This document shows, piece by piece, positions 35,882-45,098 of a stretch of DNA of 64,000 nt. The stretch comes from Spirochaetota bacterium (lineage in GTDB: Bacteria; Spirochaetota; Spirochaetia; Treponematales; Treponemataceae). The position numbers were made by a program, and so were the translations under genes. The stretch is taken from positions 558,001-622,000 of the forward strand of contig JAEXRH010000012.1 of the NCBI GenBank assembly GCA_023438065.1. Reading direction: 5' to 3'. Within the stretch, counting starts at the first letter, position 1; each line of letters begins with the position of its first letter. Under the pieces are notes generated by a model. The model had not been told where the DNA came from, made no database searches, and saw nothing but the letters and a program-made list of their open reading frames with translations.

Positions 35882-37309
35882 TTACGCCCGACGCCGGGAT
35901 TCCCCGACGAAAGCGGCAAGCTCAGCGAGCTGTGCCCGTACCCGCTCTGGGTTCGGTCCGCCGGGAAGGTCGCGCGCGCGTACGCAGGCGACGGGATCGA
36001 GATGCGCATAGACGTCCTTCTCGATGAGCTCTGAATGGGAACGGAGGCGCTCAACGGGAAGGAGCGCGATATCGGGGACATTGGCGTCGATGCATTCGCG
36101 CACGACCCCTGCCGCGACCGCGTGGGCGGTGCGGAAGGAAAGCCCCTTCCGCACGAGATAATCCGCGAGATCGGTCGCGTTCGCGTGTCCCCCGACGCAC
36201 GAGGCCGCCATGCGCTCGACGTTCCAGTTCGCCGTCGAGATCATTCGCGTGAAGACGCGTACGCACGAGAGCGCGGTGTCGTACGCCTCGAAGAGGCTCG
36301 CCTTGTCCTCCTGCATGTCCCGGTTATAGGAAAGGGGAAGCCCCTTCATCATGGTCAAAAGGGATATGAGGTTGCCGTAGACCTTCCCGGTCCTGCCGCG
36401 GATTAGCTCGGCGAAGTCGGGATTCTTTTTCTGCGGCATGATGCTCGAACCGGTCGACCATCGCTCGGAAAGATTGATGAACTTGAACTCCTCGGTCGAC
36501 CAGATGACGATCTCCTCGCAGTAGCGGGAAAGGTGGGTCATGAGGATGGAGAGGGCCGACGCGATCTCGAGGCAATAATCGCGATCGGATACCGCGTCAA
36601 GCGAGTTTTTCGTGAGCGAGGAAAAGCCGAGCTCGCCCGCGACCGCGTCGCGGTCAAGGGGAAGGCCCGAGCCCGCGAGGGCGCCTGAACCGAGGGGCAT
36701 CTGGTCGATCCGGGAGAGCGCGTCCCCGAGCCGTCCGTGGTCGCGAACCAGGGGCCAGCACCAGGCGCACAGGTGATGCGCGAGGGTAACCGGCTGCGCC
36801 CGTTGAAGATGGGTGTAGCCGGACATGAGGGTTTCGGTGTGCTTGTCCGCGATCGAGGCAAGCGCCTCGACGAGCTCGACGATAGCCCCGCGAAGCTCGG
36901 GAAGCGCGCGCCTGAGGTAGAGCCGCTCGTCAAGCGCTATCTGGTCGTTCCGGCTTCGACCGGTGTGGACCTTTCGTCCCGCGTCGCCGAGACGGTCGGT
37001 GAGGACGCCCTCGATGAAGGAATGGATATCCTCGGCTGAGGTATCGATCTCGAGCGCGCCCGACTCAAGTTCGCCGGCGATCTTTTTGAGTTCGGCGACG
37101 ATCGCGCGCGACTCGTCGGAAGGTATGATCCCGGACGCGCCGAGCATGCCCGCGTGCGCGACGCTTCCCCGCACGTCGTCGAGGGCCATGCGTGAATCGA
37201 CGTGGATTGACGTCTCGAAGGCAACGGCCTCGGCGTCTGGCCCTTCGGAAAAACGGCCATGCCAAAGCGCCGAATGGTTTCCCCGATCGATTGCTGATTT
37301 GTCGGACAT
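35882..37309 (-). CDS. argH: argininosuccinate lyase
   Basis: Last step of arginine synthesis: argininosuccinate to arginine and fumarate. 475 residues with HTGRSRNDQIALDERLYLR, SGYTHLQRAQPVTLAHHL and the signature GSSIMPQKKNPDFAELIRG (fumarase/aspartase superfamily). The ATG at 37309 has GGGGG upstream. It lies 4 kb from the main arg cluster on the same strand, separated by a large divergent membrane-protein gene, so it has its own transcription unit. The fumarate it releases is the substrate of the fumarase at 6530-8143. Confidence 0.95.
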   Translation of the reverse strand: MSDKSAIDRGNHSALWHGRFSEGPDAEAVAFETSIHVDSRMALDDVRGSVAHAGMLGASGIIPSDESRAIVAELKKIAGELESGALEIDTSAEDIHSFIEGVLTDRLGDAGRKVHTGRSRNDQIALDERLYLRRALPELRGAIVELVEALASIADKHTETLMSGYTHLQRAQPVTLAHHLCAWCWPLVRDHGRLGDALSRIDQMPLGSGALAGSGLPLDRDAVAGELGFSSLTKNSLDAVSDRDYCLEIASALSILMTHLSRYCEEIVIWSTEEFKFINLSERWSTGSSIMPQKKNPDFAELIRGRTGKVYGNLISLLTMMKGLPLSYNRDMQEDKASLFEAYDTALSCVRVFTRMISTANWNVERMAASCVGGHANATDLADYLVRKGLSFRTAHAVAAGVVRECIDANVPDIALLPVERLRSHSELIEKDVYAHLDPVACVRARDLPGGPNPERVRAQLAELAAFVGESRRRA

Positions 37310-37416
37310 CGTGTTACCCCCGAATGCGAGCGTTTTGATCAATAATAGTGAGAAGACGCGTTTTGTTCAACTCCGCCCGGCTAGAGCGTGATACAATCCG
37401 TTTAAAAGGGCACGGT

Positions 37417-40400
37417 ATGTATAACGACAATCTCGCAGTCCTCGGGTTCGTACTCATCCTCTGGCTTCTTTCGCCGATCGCGCTTATCGTCGCGTGCGTA
37501 AGCATTACCCGCTCGCGCGACACGCTCCAGAAAGAAGTGGAACGGCTCCGCGCGGAACTTCGCTCGCGGGACGGGCTTCCCCCGACCGGAGCAGGCAGCG
37601 TTGCGGAACGTCCTGGAGACCGCGCGGATTCCGTCGCCACGGCGGATACTCCCGCGACGACGGCTTCAGCGCCCGAGACCGTCCCGCAAGTCGAGGAACC
37701 GACGGTTGCCCGACCGAGCGTCGATCCCGACCCGATCCGCGTTCGCGCGGCCGAAGTCGTCGCGCCGCGGCGGAATACGGTGAATCCCCTCAATGTCGTC
37801 TTCATCGTCGGCGCGCTTTTCATCATCACCGCCGGCATCATCTTCGCGAGCACCACCTGGCGGGAACTCGGTACCCTGCCGCGCATCGCGACCCTCGGTT
37901 CCGTCGCCGTCCTTTTCTTCGCCGCTTCCGCTCTCGCGAGAACGCGGTTCAACCTCCGCGCGACCGGCGCGGCGTTCTTTACGCTCGGAAGCGTCTTCCT
38001 TCCCGTCGCCTTTATCGCCTCGGGACTCCTCGGTCTCTTCGGCGAAGCCTTCGTGGCCTCGGGAGAGCGCGTGTTCCTTCTCTACGCCGGCGCCTCGGCG
38101 CTCCTCGGCGCAACTACCCTTCGCGGCGCGCTTCTCTACCGCTCGCGAGCCTTCGCCTGGGCCTTTCTCTCCTCGCTCACCGTTCTGGTCGCGTTCCTCG
38201 CCGCCTCGATCAATGCCGGTTTCCCGTCCATTTCGCTCACGCTCGCCGTCTACGCGGCGATGCCCATCGTCGCGATCGAGACCGCGACTCGTCTCGGAAG
38301 CGGCATTGCGAGGCACCGGACGCTCCTCCGGCTCGCGAGACGCTTTCGCGCGAGCCCGCTCGCAAAACCCTTCGGACCCTTTGCCGCGCTCAACGTTCTC
38401 GCGGCGACCGTCCTTTCCTTCGTCGAACGCGGAGGCTCCCGTGGCACGGACATCACGCTCGTGATCCTCGCTGTGTTGTTCCTTTCCCGCGTCTTCAACG
38501 ACCGGCGATATCGCCATTCCGGAATCGGGATATACCCCTTCGCGCTCTGCCTTGCGCTCTGGATAACCGGTCTTCCGGGAACGGAGTCCGTTCCCTCCAT
38601 CTTGCTCGCGTCGGCGCTCGTCATGACCCTCGGTCTCGCGGGCATCGTTCCCGATCGGGCGCGGAAGGCATCGACGATCGCGTCAATGCTCGCGATCGCG
38701 TGGGGCGCGGTCACCGCGCTATCGTATCAACGCGAGTGGAGCGTCCAGCTCATCGGCGCGCTCGCCATCCTCTCGATCATCTCGGGCCTACGCGCCCGCT
38801 CGGGCGACCGCGCCTTCAGGATGATTAATCCCGTGATTCTCGTCGTCCTCGCGTTCGGCTCGGCCGAGACCTTCGGGCATTCCGCCCCCGGGGCATACGC
38901 GATCGCGGGAATCGCGCTTCTCGCCGTCCTTTTCGCGTACGGCCCCTTGGGGCTCCGCTCGAGGGTTTCCGACGCGGTCTTCCTCGTCGCCCTTCTCCTC
39001 GATTTCCTTTTTCTCCGCGATCGCGGAAGCGACGCGGGTCAGCTTACCCTCTTCCTCGCGAACGTCGCGGGGGTCCTTTGGGTCGCCAGGCGGGAGCCGT
39101 TCGCCCGGTATGCGGCGCCCCACTACGCCCTCCTCGGCTGTCTCGCGACCGAAAGCCTTTTCGCGAGGGACCGCTACGCGGCCGTCGCCTGGTACGCGCT
39201 CGTCGTCGCGCTCGGCTCGGCGGAACGGTTTCTCAGGACGCGATTCCCCGTTCCCGAGGCCGCGCGATCGTTCAGGATCGCGATTTCGTTTTGGGGAGCC
39301 GTTGCCGTCGTCACGGGTATCGCGGGCTCCGATCTATCGGCGTACCACGCGATGCCCTGGCTCGCCTTCGCCTATTGGCTCGTCTCGTATCTCGCGTCCG
39401 ACCGGACGAAACCGGTCGATCTGTGGATAACCGGGGGTATCTTCCTCCTCAGCCCGCTTACGAGCGCCCTCGCGGCAACCGAATCGGGGTCGCTCGCGCC
39501 CCAATGGGCGCTCTTCGCGCCCGCGCTCGCCTCGCTCGCGCTCCTCGTTCCCGAAAGAGTCCCTCGCATGGTCCGCGACCAAACGGAAAGGACAGTCCTT
39601 TTCGCCCTCTCGGTCGGGGGATTGCAGGCGTTGGGCATAGCGGTGTCGATTACCTATCTTGTCTCTCAAGCGCTTCCGCTTTCCTACTGCGTCGCGGCGC
39701 TCGCGTTGACGGCGACCGCATACGCCATCGCGCACGCAAAAGGGGCGAGCGTTCTCGGCGCGATCCCCCTCCTGCTCGTCTACGCCTACGCGCGCCGGGT
39801 TTCGCCGGATATCCTTCCGTCGCTCTCAGTCGCCTTGACGTCCGGAAGTGCCGAGCTTCTCGAGAACCTTCTTTTGTGCGCGTTTTTTTCCCTGTGCGTC
39901 GCGCTCAGCAGGGTTCTCTACCGCGCGCTCTACGAGCGCCGCGCAGGCGCTCGGGTCAGCCTGGATTCTTTCGCGCTCATCGCGCCCGTCGCGCCCGTCG
40001 CGCTCGTCGTATCGGGCGCTGACGGTCTCGTCGCGCACGGCGACTGGTGGACCTTCGCGGGTCTCGCGCTCCTCGCCGTCGCGGCGCTCCTTTTCTGGCG
40101 CCGAACGGACAAACCGCTGGTCGATCGGGCGGCGCTCAGCGTCTCGCTCGCCTCGATCGCGGCGGCGATCGTCCTTGAGCCGTTCTTCGCCATCCCGAAC
40201 GTTATCAGCGACGAATGGAGGGTTCTCGTTCCGCTGGCGGCCCTTGTCCTGGCAAGGCGATTCATATGGCGGGGCCACGAGAAAGTACTCGGATGGATCG
40301 CGTTCGCCTGGGGTTGCGCGTGCACCGCGTTCCTTTCCGCGCGGGCCTTGTACGGGAGGGACGGCATCGACGCGATCATCCTCGGGTCGCTTTCGCTCGG

Positions 40401-40641
40401 GGTTTTCGTCGCCTCGTTCTCGCTGAAAATGAAACGGATATTCGTCCTTTCGACGATTACCCTCATCGGGCTCGCACTCTATCTTTCGCGGGAATTCTGG
40501 GTAAATCTCGCCTGGTGGATCTATCTTCTTTCGGCCGGCGTAAGCCTCATCTCGTTCGCGGTCGCGAACGAGACCATGAGAAAGCGCGGATCCGGGATCG
40601 CCTCGAAGGCCGCGAATCTCTTCGCCGAATGGCGCTGGTAA
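37417..40641 (+). CDS. large polytopic membrane protein (SCO7613 C-terminal/DUF2157-like)
   Basis: 1074 residues. One membrane helix at the start (about residues 7-27, AVLGFVLILWLLSPIALIVA) is followed by a coiled/low-complexity stretch, then about 25-30 hydrophobic helices rich in Ala, Leu and Arg. The segment GALFIITAGIIFASTTWREL followed by TRFNLRATGAAFFTLGSVFL recalls the SCO7613 C-terminal and DUF2157 membrane families. No catalytic motif is visible and function is unknown. The ATG at 37417 is chosen for its AAAAGGG site and because the upstream frame is not protein-like. It is divergent from argH. Confidence 0.75.
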   Translation: MYNDNLAVLGFVLILWLLSPIALIVACVSITRSRDTLQKEVERLRAELRSRDGLPPTGAGSVAERPGDRADSVATADTPATTASAPETVPQVEEPTVARPSVDPDPIRVRAAEVVAPRRNTVNPLNVVFIVGALFIITAGIIFASTTWRELGTLPRIATLGSVAVLFFAASALARTRFNLRATGAAFFTLGSVFLPVAFIASGLLGLFGEAFVASGERVFLLYAGASALLGATTLRGALLYRSRAFAWAFLSSLTVLVAFLAASINAGFPSISLTLAVYAAMPIVAIETATRLGSGIARHRTLLRLARRFRASPLAKPFGPFAALNVLAATVLSFVERGGSRGTDITLVILAVLFLSRVFNDRRYRHSGIGIYPFALCLALWITGLPGTESVPSILLASALVMTLGLAGIVPDRARKASTIASMLAIAWGAVTALSYQREWSVQLIGALAILSIISGLRARSGDRAFRMINPVILVVLAFGSAETFGHSAPGAYAIAGIALLAVLFAYGPLGLRSRVSDAVFLVALLLDFLFLRDRGSDAGQLTLFLANVAGVLWVARREPFARYAAPHYALLGCLATESLFARDRYAAVAWYALVVALGSAERFLRTRFPVPEAARSFRIAISFWGAVAVVTGIAGSDLSAYHAMPWLAFAYWLVSYLASDRTKPVDLWITGGIFLLSPLTSALAATESGSLAPQWALFAPALASLALLVPERVPRMVRDQTERTVLFALSVGGLQALGIAVSITYLVSQALPLSYCVAALALTATAYAIAHAKGASVLGAIPLLLVYAYARRVSPDILPSLSVALTSGSAELLENLLLCAFFSLCVALSRVLYRALYERRAGARVSLDSFALIAPVAPVALVVSGADGLVAHGDWWTFAGLALLAVAALLFWRRTDKPLVDRAALSVSLASIAAAIVLEPFFAIPNVISDEWRVLVPLAALVLARRFIWRGHEKVLGWIAFAWGCACTAFLSARALYGRDGIDAIILGSLSLGVFVASFSLKMKRIFVLSTITLIGLALYLSREFWVNLAWWIYLLSAGVSLISFAVANETMRKRGSGIASKAANLFAEWRW

Positions 40642-40722
40642 CCGGGGAGTCGCACTCGCCTCCGCTGTCCACGCCCGTCAGGCGCCGCCCCCGCCGGAGC
40701 GCCCGGGAGGGCTATCCAGCAT

Positions 40723-41271
40723 TCAGTCGTTTGCCCTGCCGGTATCGGGCTGATACGCGCGGATGATCTCGCAGATATACATGCGGTGATAATCCTTCTC
40801 CGGATAGTTGCTCTCTATCCCGGCGTCGAGGAATTTTCGCGGGTCTATGTCCTGCCAATAGATCTTTCTGCAAACGAGGTTGAGCCTCGCTTCCGCGAAA
40901 CCGACGGCCCCGGGCTCGAGCAGCATCGGGGAAAGCCCCGCGGCGAAGGCCTTGTCGGTGTTCGCCCCCGAGGTGCTTCCGCATATCTGCAGGGACTTTT
41001 TCATCGAGGTATCGAAGAAGGAGAAGGTCACGATCGGCTCGCGCTCGACGAACGCGAAGGTATGGCGCGTCGGGCGAATCACGCAGGTGACGGATCTCCG
41101 GTTCCAGAAAACCCCGAAACTTCCCCATGACGCGGTCATGGTGTTCCATTCCTCCCGGGCCGTCCCGTGCCCGGCCGTTATGAGCATCCAGTCATGGCCG
41201 ATCGAGGCGAAGGGTTTGAGCAGCATGTCGAGAGGCGTATTGTCGGCGTCAGTCACGGTAAATAACGGCAT
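40723..41271 (-). CDS. flavin reductase-like FMN-binding protein
   Basis: 182 residues matching the split-barrel flavin reductase fold: ITAGHGTAREEWNTMTASWG near residue 30, then RSVTCVIRPTRHTFAFVERE. It probably binds FMN and reduces flavin or a small substrate with NAD(P)H. CGSTSGANTDKAFAAG follows. The ATG at 41271 has AAGGAG upstream. It is separated from argG by a terminator and so is a separate unit. Confidence 0.82.
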   Translation of the reverse strand: MPLFTVTDADNTPLDMLLKPFASIGHDWMLITAGHGTAREEWNTMTASWGSFGVFWNRRSVTCVIRPTRHTFAFVEREPIVTFSFFDTSMKKSLQICGSTSGANTDKAFAAGLSPMLLEPGAVGFAEARLNLVCRKIYWQDIDPRKFLDAGIESNYPEKDYHRMYICEIIRAYQPDTGRAND

Positions 41272-41397
41272 GGGAATCTCCTTGATCGTACAACGCAGGT
41301 CGATCGATTGCGACCCGCACGATAAGTGTAATGCGTAATCGCGTCGCGGGGCAAGCTGCGGGATCGGCGATCGCCCGCTTTGTGCCGCATGCCCATG

Positions 41398-41424
41398 AAA
41401 AAAGGGCCGACGTACTGTCGGCCC
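41398..41424 (-). terminator. intrinsic terminator of argG (end of arg cluster)
   Basis: GGGCCGAC-AGTAC-GTCGGCCC followed by six T on the minus strand (A-run at 41398-41403). A second stem, TCGCGGCG/CGCCGCGA, spans 41430-41460 between argG and this hairpin. Confidence 0.88.
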
Positions 41425-41476
41425 CTGAATCGCGGCGCTCATCGCGACATCACGCCGCGAAAGCGTTCGAAGCGCG

Positions 41477-42856
41477 TTATTCGGTCGCGCGCTTCTTGGT
41501 CTTTTTCTGGACGGCCTGTCCCTCGCCGGTCGCCTGCTCCATCATGGCGCGAACCTTGAGCGGGAGGCCGAAGAGGGTGATGAACCCGTCCGCGTCCTTG
41601 TGGTTGTAGAGCTCGCCCGTGGTAAAGCTCGCGATGTTCGCGTTGTAGAGGCTGTAGGGCGAGTGCGAGCCCGCGCCGCGGATCGAGCCCTTGTAGAGCT
41701 TGAGCTTCACCCAGCCGGTGCACTTCTCCTGGGTCTTGTCCATGAAGGACATGAGGCTTTCCATGAGCGTGGTGTACCAGCGGCCGTTGTAGATGAGCTC
41801 GCTCATCTTGAGCGATACCTGCTGCTTGAAGAAGTAGGTGTCGCGGTCGAGGCAGAGGTGGTCGAGCATCTCGTGCGCGGCGTAGAGGATCGAGCCGCCG
41901 GGGGTCTCGTACACGCCGCGGCTCTTCATGCCGACGACGCGGTTCTCGACGATGTCGATAAGGCCGACGCCGTTGCGGCCGCCGATCTTGTTGAGCTCCT
42001 GCATGAGCGCGAGGGGCTTCATCTTCTTGCCGTTGACGGCGACGGGGATACCCTTCTCGAACTCGACTTTAACGTATTCGCCGGCCTCGGGAGCTTCCTC
42101 GGGAACGGTCGTGAGCTGGAGCATGTGCTTCCAGTTCGGCTCGTTCTCGGTTTCCTCGAGCTCGAGTCCCTCGTGAGAAAGATGGAAGATGTTCTCGTCC
42201 CGGCTGTAGGACTGATCCTTCTTCATCGGGACGGGGATATTCCGGTCCTCTAGGAACTTGATCTCCGCGTCGCGGCTGTCCATGTCCCACTTGTCGTCGC
42301 GCCAGGCGGCGATGATCTTGAGGTCGGGCGCGAACGCCTTGATGGTAAGCTCGAAGCGGATCTGGTCGTTGCCCTTGCCGGTCGCGCCGTGGCTGATCGC
42401 GACGGCGCCGCAGGAACGCGCGTACTCGACGAGAATCTTCGCGATGAGCGGGCGCGCGGTCGAGGTACCGAGGAGATACCGGTCCTCGTACACGGCGTTC
42501 GCCTTGAGCGCGGGGAACACGAAATCGGTGATGTATTCCTCGCGGGCGTCGACGACGTAGCACTCGGTCGCTCCGGTGTCGAGAGCGCGCTGCTTGATCT
42601 TCTTCCAGTCGTCGCCCTGACCGACGTCGATGCATACGGCGATAACGTCGTAGTCGTAATTTTCCTTGAGCCACGGGATGATGACCGTGGTATCGAGTCC
42701 GCCCGAGTACGCGAGGACGACCTTGTCCCGTTTCGCCTTACCCTTCGCGGGGGCCTTGGTCGCGGCCTTCGCCTTCGGCTCGGCCTTCTTCGTTTCCTTC
42801 GCGGGAACTTTCGCCGGGCTCTTCGCCTTCGGCGCGGTTTTTTCTTTCGCTGCCAT
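41477..42856 (-). CDS. argG: argininosuccinate synthase with lysine-rich N-terminal tail
   Basis: ATP-dependent ligation of citrulline and aspartate. 459 residues. The catalytic core begins only at about residue 44 (DKVVLAYSGGLDTTVIIPWL), the normal start of the family, and continues with SHGATGKGNDQIRFE and YETPGGSILY. The preceding ~42 residues are almost only Lys, Ala, Pro, Glu and Thr (KAKSPAKVPAKETKKAE), like a histone H1 tail. The C-terminus is also basic (KKTKKRATE). The ATG at 42856 is preferred over one 12 nt earlier that abuts the GGAG. A gap of about 100 bp separates it from argD. Confidence 0.93.
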   Translation of the reverse strand: MAAKEKTAPKAKSPAKVPAKETKKAEPKAKAATKAPAKGKAKRDKVVLAYSGGLDTTVIIPWLKENYDYDVIAVCIDVGQGDDWKKIKQRALDTGATECYVVDAREEYITDFVFPALKANAVYEDRYLLGTSTARPLIAKILVEYARSCGAVAISHGATGKGNDQIRFELTIKAFAPDLKIIAAWRDDKWDMDSRDAEIKFLEDRNIPVPMKKDQSYSRDENIFHLSHEGLELEETENEPNWKHMLQLTTVPEEAPEAGEYVKVEFEKGIPVAVNGKKMKPLALMQELNKIGGRNGVGLIDIVENRVVGMKSRGVYETPGGSILYAAHEMLDHLCLDRDTYFFKQQVSLKMSELIYNGRWYTTLMESLMSFMDKTQEKCTGWVKLKLYKGSIRGAGSHSPYSLYNANIASFTTGELYNHKDADGFITLFGLPLKVRAMMEQATGEGQAVQKKTKKRATE

Positions 42857-42957
42857 ATTTATCCACATCTCCTTGAATTAAAGCCAGTCTCGTTGCGGTC
42901 GCGCGCCGTCCCCCATGCGTTTTGTTCGCGGGCGTCGCGGGCGTCGACCGGATCACA

Positions 42958-44148
42958 TTATGCCAGGATTCCCTTCAAAATCTCAAGCCCCGCGTCGATC
43001 TCTTCCATCGTGATGACGAGCGGGGGAAGGAACCGGAGGGTCTGTGGACCGGCAGTCGATATGCAAAGGCCGGCCTTGAGACACGCCATCTGGATATCGG
43101 AGGCCGTCGCCTTTCCGCCCGCCGTTCCCGTCACGTCGATCCCGATCATGAGCCCCTTACCCCGGATGTCGACGACGCACGGAAGCTTCCAGGCGGCGAC
43201 CTTCGACCGGATGTAGTCCCCCTTTTCCGCGACCTTCGCGAGAAAGCCGGGCTTCGCCAATTCGTCGAGGACGACGAGGCCCGCGGCGCACGCGAGCGGG
43301 TTTCCGCCGAAGGTTGACTGGTGGTCTCCCGCGACGAAGATCCCCGCGGCCCTTCCCTTCGCGAGGCACGCGCCCATCGGCACGCCGCCGGCGATTCCCT
43401 TCGCGAGGGTCACGACGTCGGGCTCGAAGGCGAGCGACTCGCTCGCGAGATAGGTCCCGGTCCGGCCGACGCCGGTTTGCACCTCGTCGGCGATGACGAT
43501 GGCGCCCGCCTTCCGCGCGGCGTCGGCTGCGGCCTTCGCCCACGCGGCGTCGACGAGGTTCACGCCGCCCTCGCCCTGCACGCACTCGATCATGAGCGCC
43601 GCGGTGGTGCCGTCAAACGCGGTCTTGAGCGCCTCGTAGTCGTTCGCCGGGATGTGCTTGAAGCCGGGGGTATAGGGCGCGAAACAGTCGGGATGGAACT
43701 TATCCTGTCCCGTCGCGGAGAGGGTCGTGACCGTCCTTCCGTGAAAGGACTTGACGAGCGTCACGATGACCCGCCTCGTGCCGGCGGGTTTCCCCGCCGC
43801 CTCGTCCGAGGCGGCGCCGCATTTCCGCGCGATCTTGATCGCCGACTCGTTCGCCTCGGCGCCCGAGTTGCAGAAAAACACCTTGTCCATCCCCGTCCGC
43901 TCGAGGAGCTTCGCGGAAAACTCGATGCCCTTGTCGGAGTTATAGTAGTTCGAGACGTGGATCTGCTTCGCAGCCTGGTCCGCGATCGCCTTCACGAGCG
44001 CGGGGTGTCCGTGTCCGAGGGAGTTGACCCCGATCCCGCTCACGAAGTCGACGTACTGCTTGCCGTCGACATCAACGAGCGTGCTTCCCTTTCCGGAGGC
44101 GAACACGACGGGAAGGCTCCCGAGGTTATTCAGTATGTTGCCAGCCAT
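42958..44148 (-). CDS. argD: acetylornithine aminotransferase
   Basis: PLP-dependent class III aminotransferase, 396 residues, making N-acetylornithine. Marks are NSGAEANESAIKIAR, ADEVQTGVGRTG, the PLP lysine in TLAKGIAGGVPMG and GDHQSTFGGNPLACAA. AAGGAG precedes the ATG. It follows argB across a hairpin-rich spacer. A role in succinyldiaminopimelate transamination is also possible, as such enzymes are often dual. Confidence 0.93.
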   Translation of the reverse strand: MAGNILNNLGSLPVVFASGKGSTLVDVDGKQYVDFVSGIGVNSLGHGHPALVKAIADQAAKQIHVSNYYNSDKGIEFSAKLLERTGMDKVFFCNSGAEANESAIKIARKCGAASDEAAGKPAGTRRVIVTLVKSFHGRTVTTLSATGQDKFHPDCFAPYTPGFKHIPANDYEALKTAFDGTTAALMIECVQGEGGVNLVDAAWAKAAADAARKAGAIVIADEVQTGVGRTGTYLASESLAFEPDVVTLAKGIAGGVPMGACLAKGRAAGIFVAGDHQSTFGGNPLACAAGLVVLDELAKPGFLAKVAEKGDYIRSKVAAWKLPCVVDIRGKGLMIGIDVTGTAGGKATASDIQMACLKAGLCISTAGPQTLRFLPPLVITMEEIDAGLEILKGILA

Positions 44149-44158
44149 GGTATCTCCT

Positions 44159-44242
44159 TAAACAATCATCGTGGAGAAACGCCTGAAGGCGTTTCTCTGT
44201 ATGATCGTGTAAGCGCGCCTCGCGCTTACACGATCATCGTGC
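44159..44242 (-). repeat. argB 3'-end duplication with two strong hairpins between argB and argD
   Basis: A perfect 17-bp inverted repeat (44201-44217 with 44221-44237, 3-nt loop) contains the last three codons and stop of argB. A second hairpin, GAGAAACGCC-TGAA-GGCGTTTCTC, spans 44174-44197. The segment at 44159-44175 repeats the argB end at 44226-44242 in 14 of 17 positions (both encode Thr-Met-Ile-Val-stop). This suggests insertion of a palindromic unit at the original argB end. No T-tract follows, so it is more likely an mRNA stability or processing element. Confidence 0.7.
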
Positions 44243-45098
44243 CGATGCCGCGGTCCGAGAACATCTCGATGAGAAGCGCGTGCGGAACGCGACCGTCGAT
44301 GATGTAGGTTCTCGGCACGCCGCCCTTTATCGCCTCGAGGTTGCACTCGATCTTCGGGATCATTCCCGCCGAGATCACGCCGGTCTCGACGAGATTCGGG
44401 ATATCCTTATGATCGAGGCGGCTGATGAGGCTCGCGGGGTCGTTCACGTCGCGGAGGAGGCCGGGCACGTTCGTGAGCTGAACGAACTTCTCGGCCTTGA
44501 GCGCGACCGCGATCTTCGCCGCGGCGGTATCCGCGTTGATGTTATAGCGGTTCATGTCCCCCTGCTCGCCGATCGCGACCGTCGAGACGACCGGGATGTA
44601 GCCCTCGCCGAGGAGCGCCTCGAGGAGGTGCGGGTTAACCTCGGTCACGTCGCCGACGAAGCCGAGGTCGACGCCGTCCTTGTCGATCTTCTTCGCGCGA
44701 AGGAGGCCCGAGTCGACGCCCGAGAGCCCGACCGCCCGACCGCCCGCCTGGAGGAGGAGTCCGACGATGTCCTTGTTGAGCTTCCCGGTGAGCACCATCT
44801 GGACGATTTCCATCGTTTCGGCGTCCGTGTACCGGAGGCCGCCGATGAACCGCGATTCCTTCCCGGTCTTCTCGAGCATCGCGTTGATCTCGGGGCCGCC
44901 GCCGTGCACGAGCACCGTCCTGATGCCGATCGTCGAGAGGAGGACGATGTCCTCCATGACGGCCTTCTTGAGGTCCTCGTTGAGCATCGCGTTTCCGCCG
45001 TACTTCACGACGATGGTCTTTCCCACGTACTGCTTGAAGTACGGGAGGGCCTGCACGAGAATGTCGGCCCAGTCCTTGTTGTTCAGCCTTTCGCTCAT
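44226..45098 (-). CDS. argB: acetylglutamate kinase
   Basis: Phosphorylates N-acetylglutamate, 290 residues: KYGGNAM, VLVHGGGPEINAML and the ATP-site region NINADTAAAKIAVAL. The N-terminal helix before TIVVKYGG (WADILVQALPYFKQYVGK) is the feature of arginine-inhibited kinases of the cyclic pathway. This fits the presence of argJ and suggests feedback inhibition by arginine. The start overlaps argJ by 4 bp. Confidence 0.95.
   Translation of the reverse strand: MSERLNNKDWADILVQALPYFKQYVGKTIVVKYGGNAMLNEDLKKAVMEDIVLLSTIGIRTVLVHGGGPEINAMLEKTGKESRFIGGLRYTDAETMEIVQMVLTGKLNKDIVGLLLQAGGRAVGLSGVDSGLLRAKKIDKDGVDLGFVGDVTEVNPHLLEALLGEGYIPVVSTVAIGEQGDMNRYNINADTAAAKIAVALKAEKFVQLTNVPGLLRDVNDPASLISRLDHKDIPNLVETGVISAGMIPKIECNLEAIKGGVPRTYIIDGRVPHALLIEMFSDRGIGTMIV

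Noticed and set aside
37666..38517. Long minus-strand frame inside the large membrane-protein gene
   Set aside because: Glu/Arg/Gly-rich low-complexity translation typical of the opposite strand of a hydrophobic gene.
40642..40722. Terminator between the large membrane-protein gene and the flavin reductase gene
   Set aside because: Only a weak GGCGC/GCGCC stem without T-tract; not supportable.
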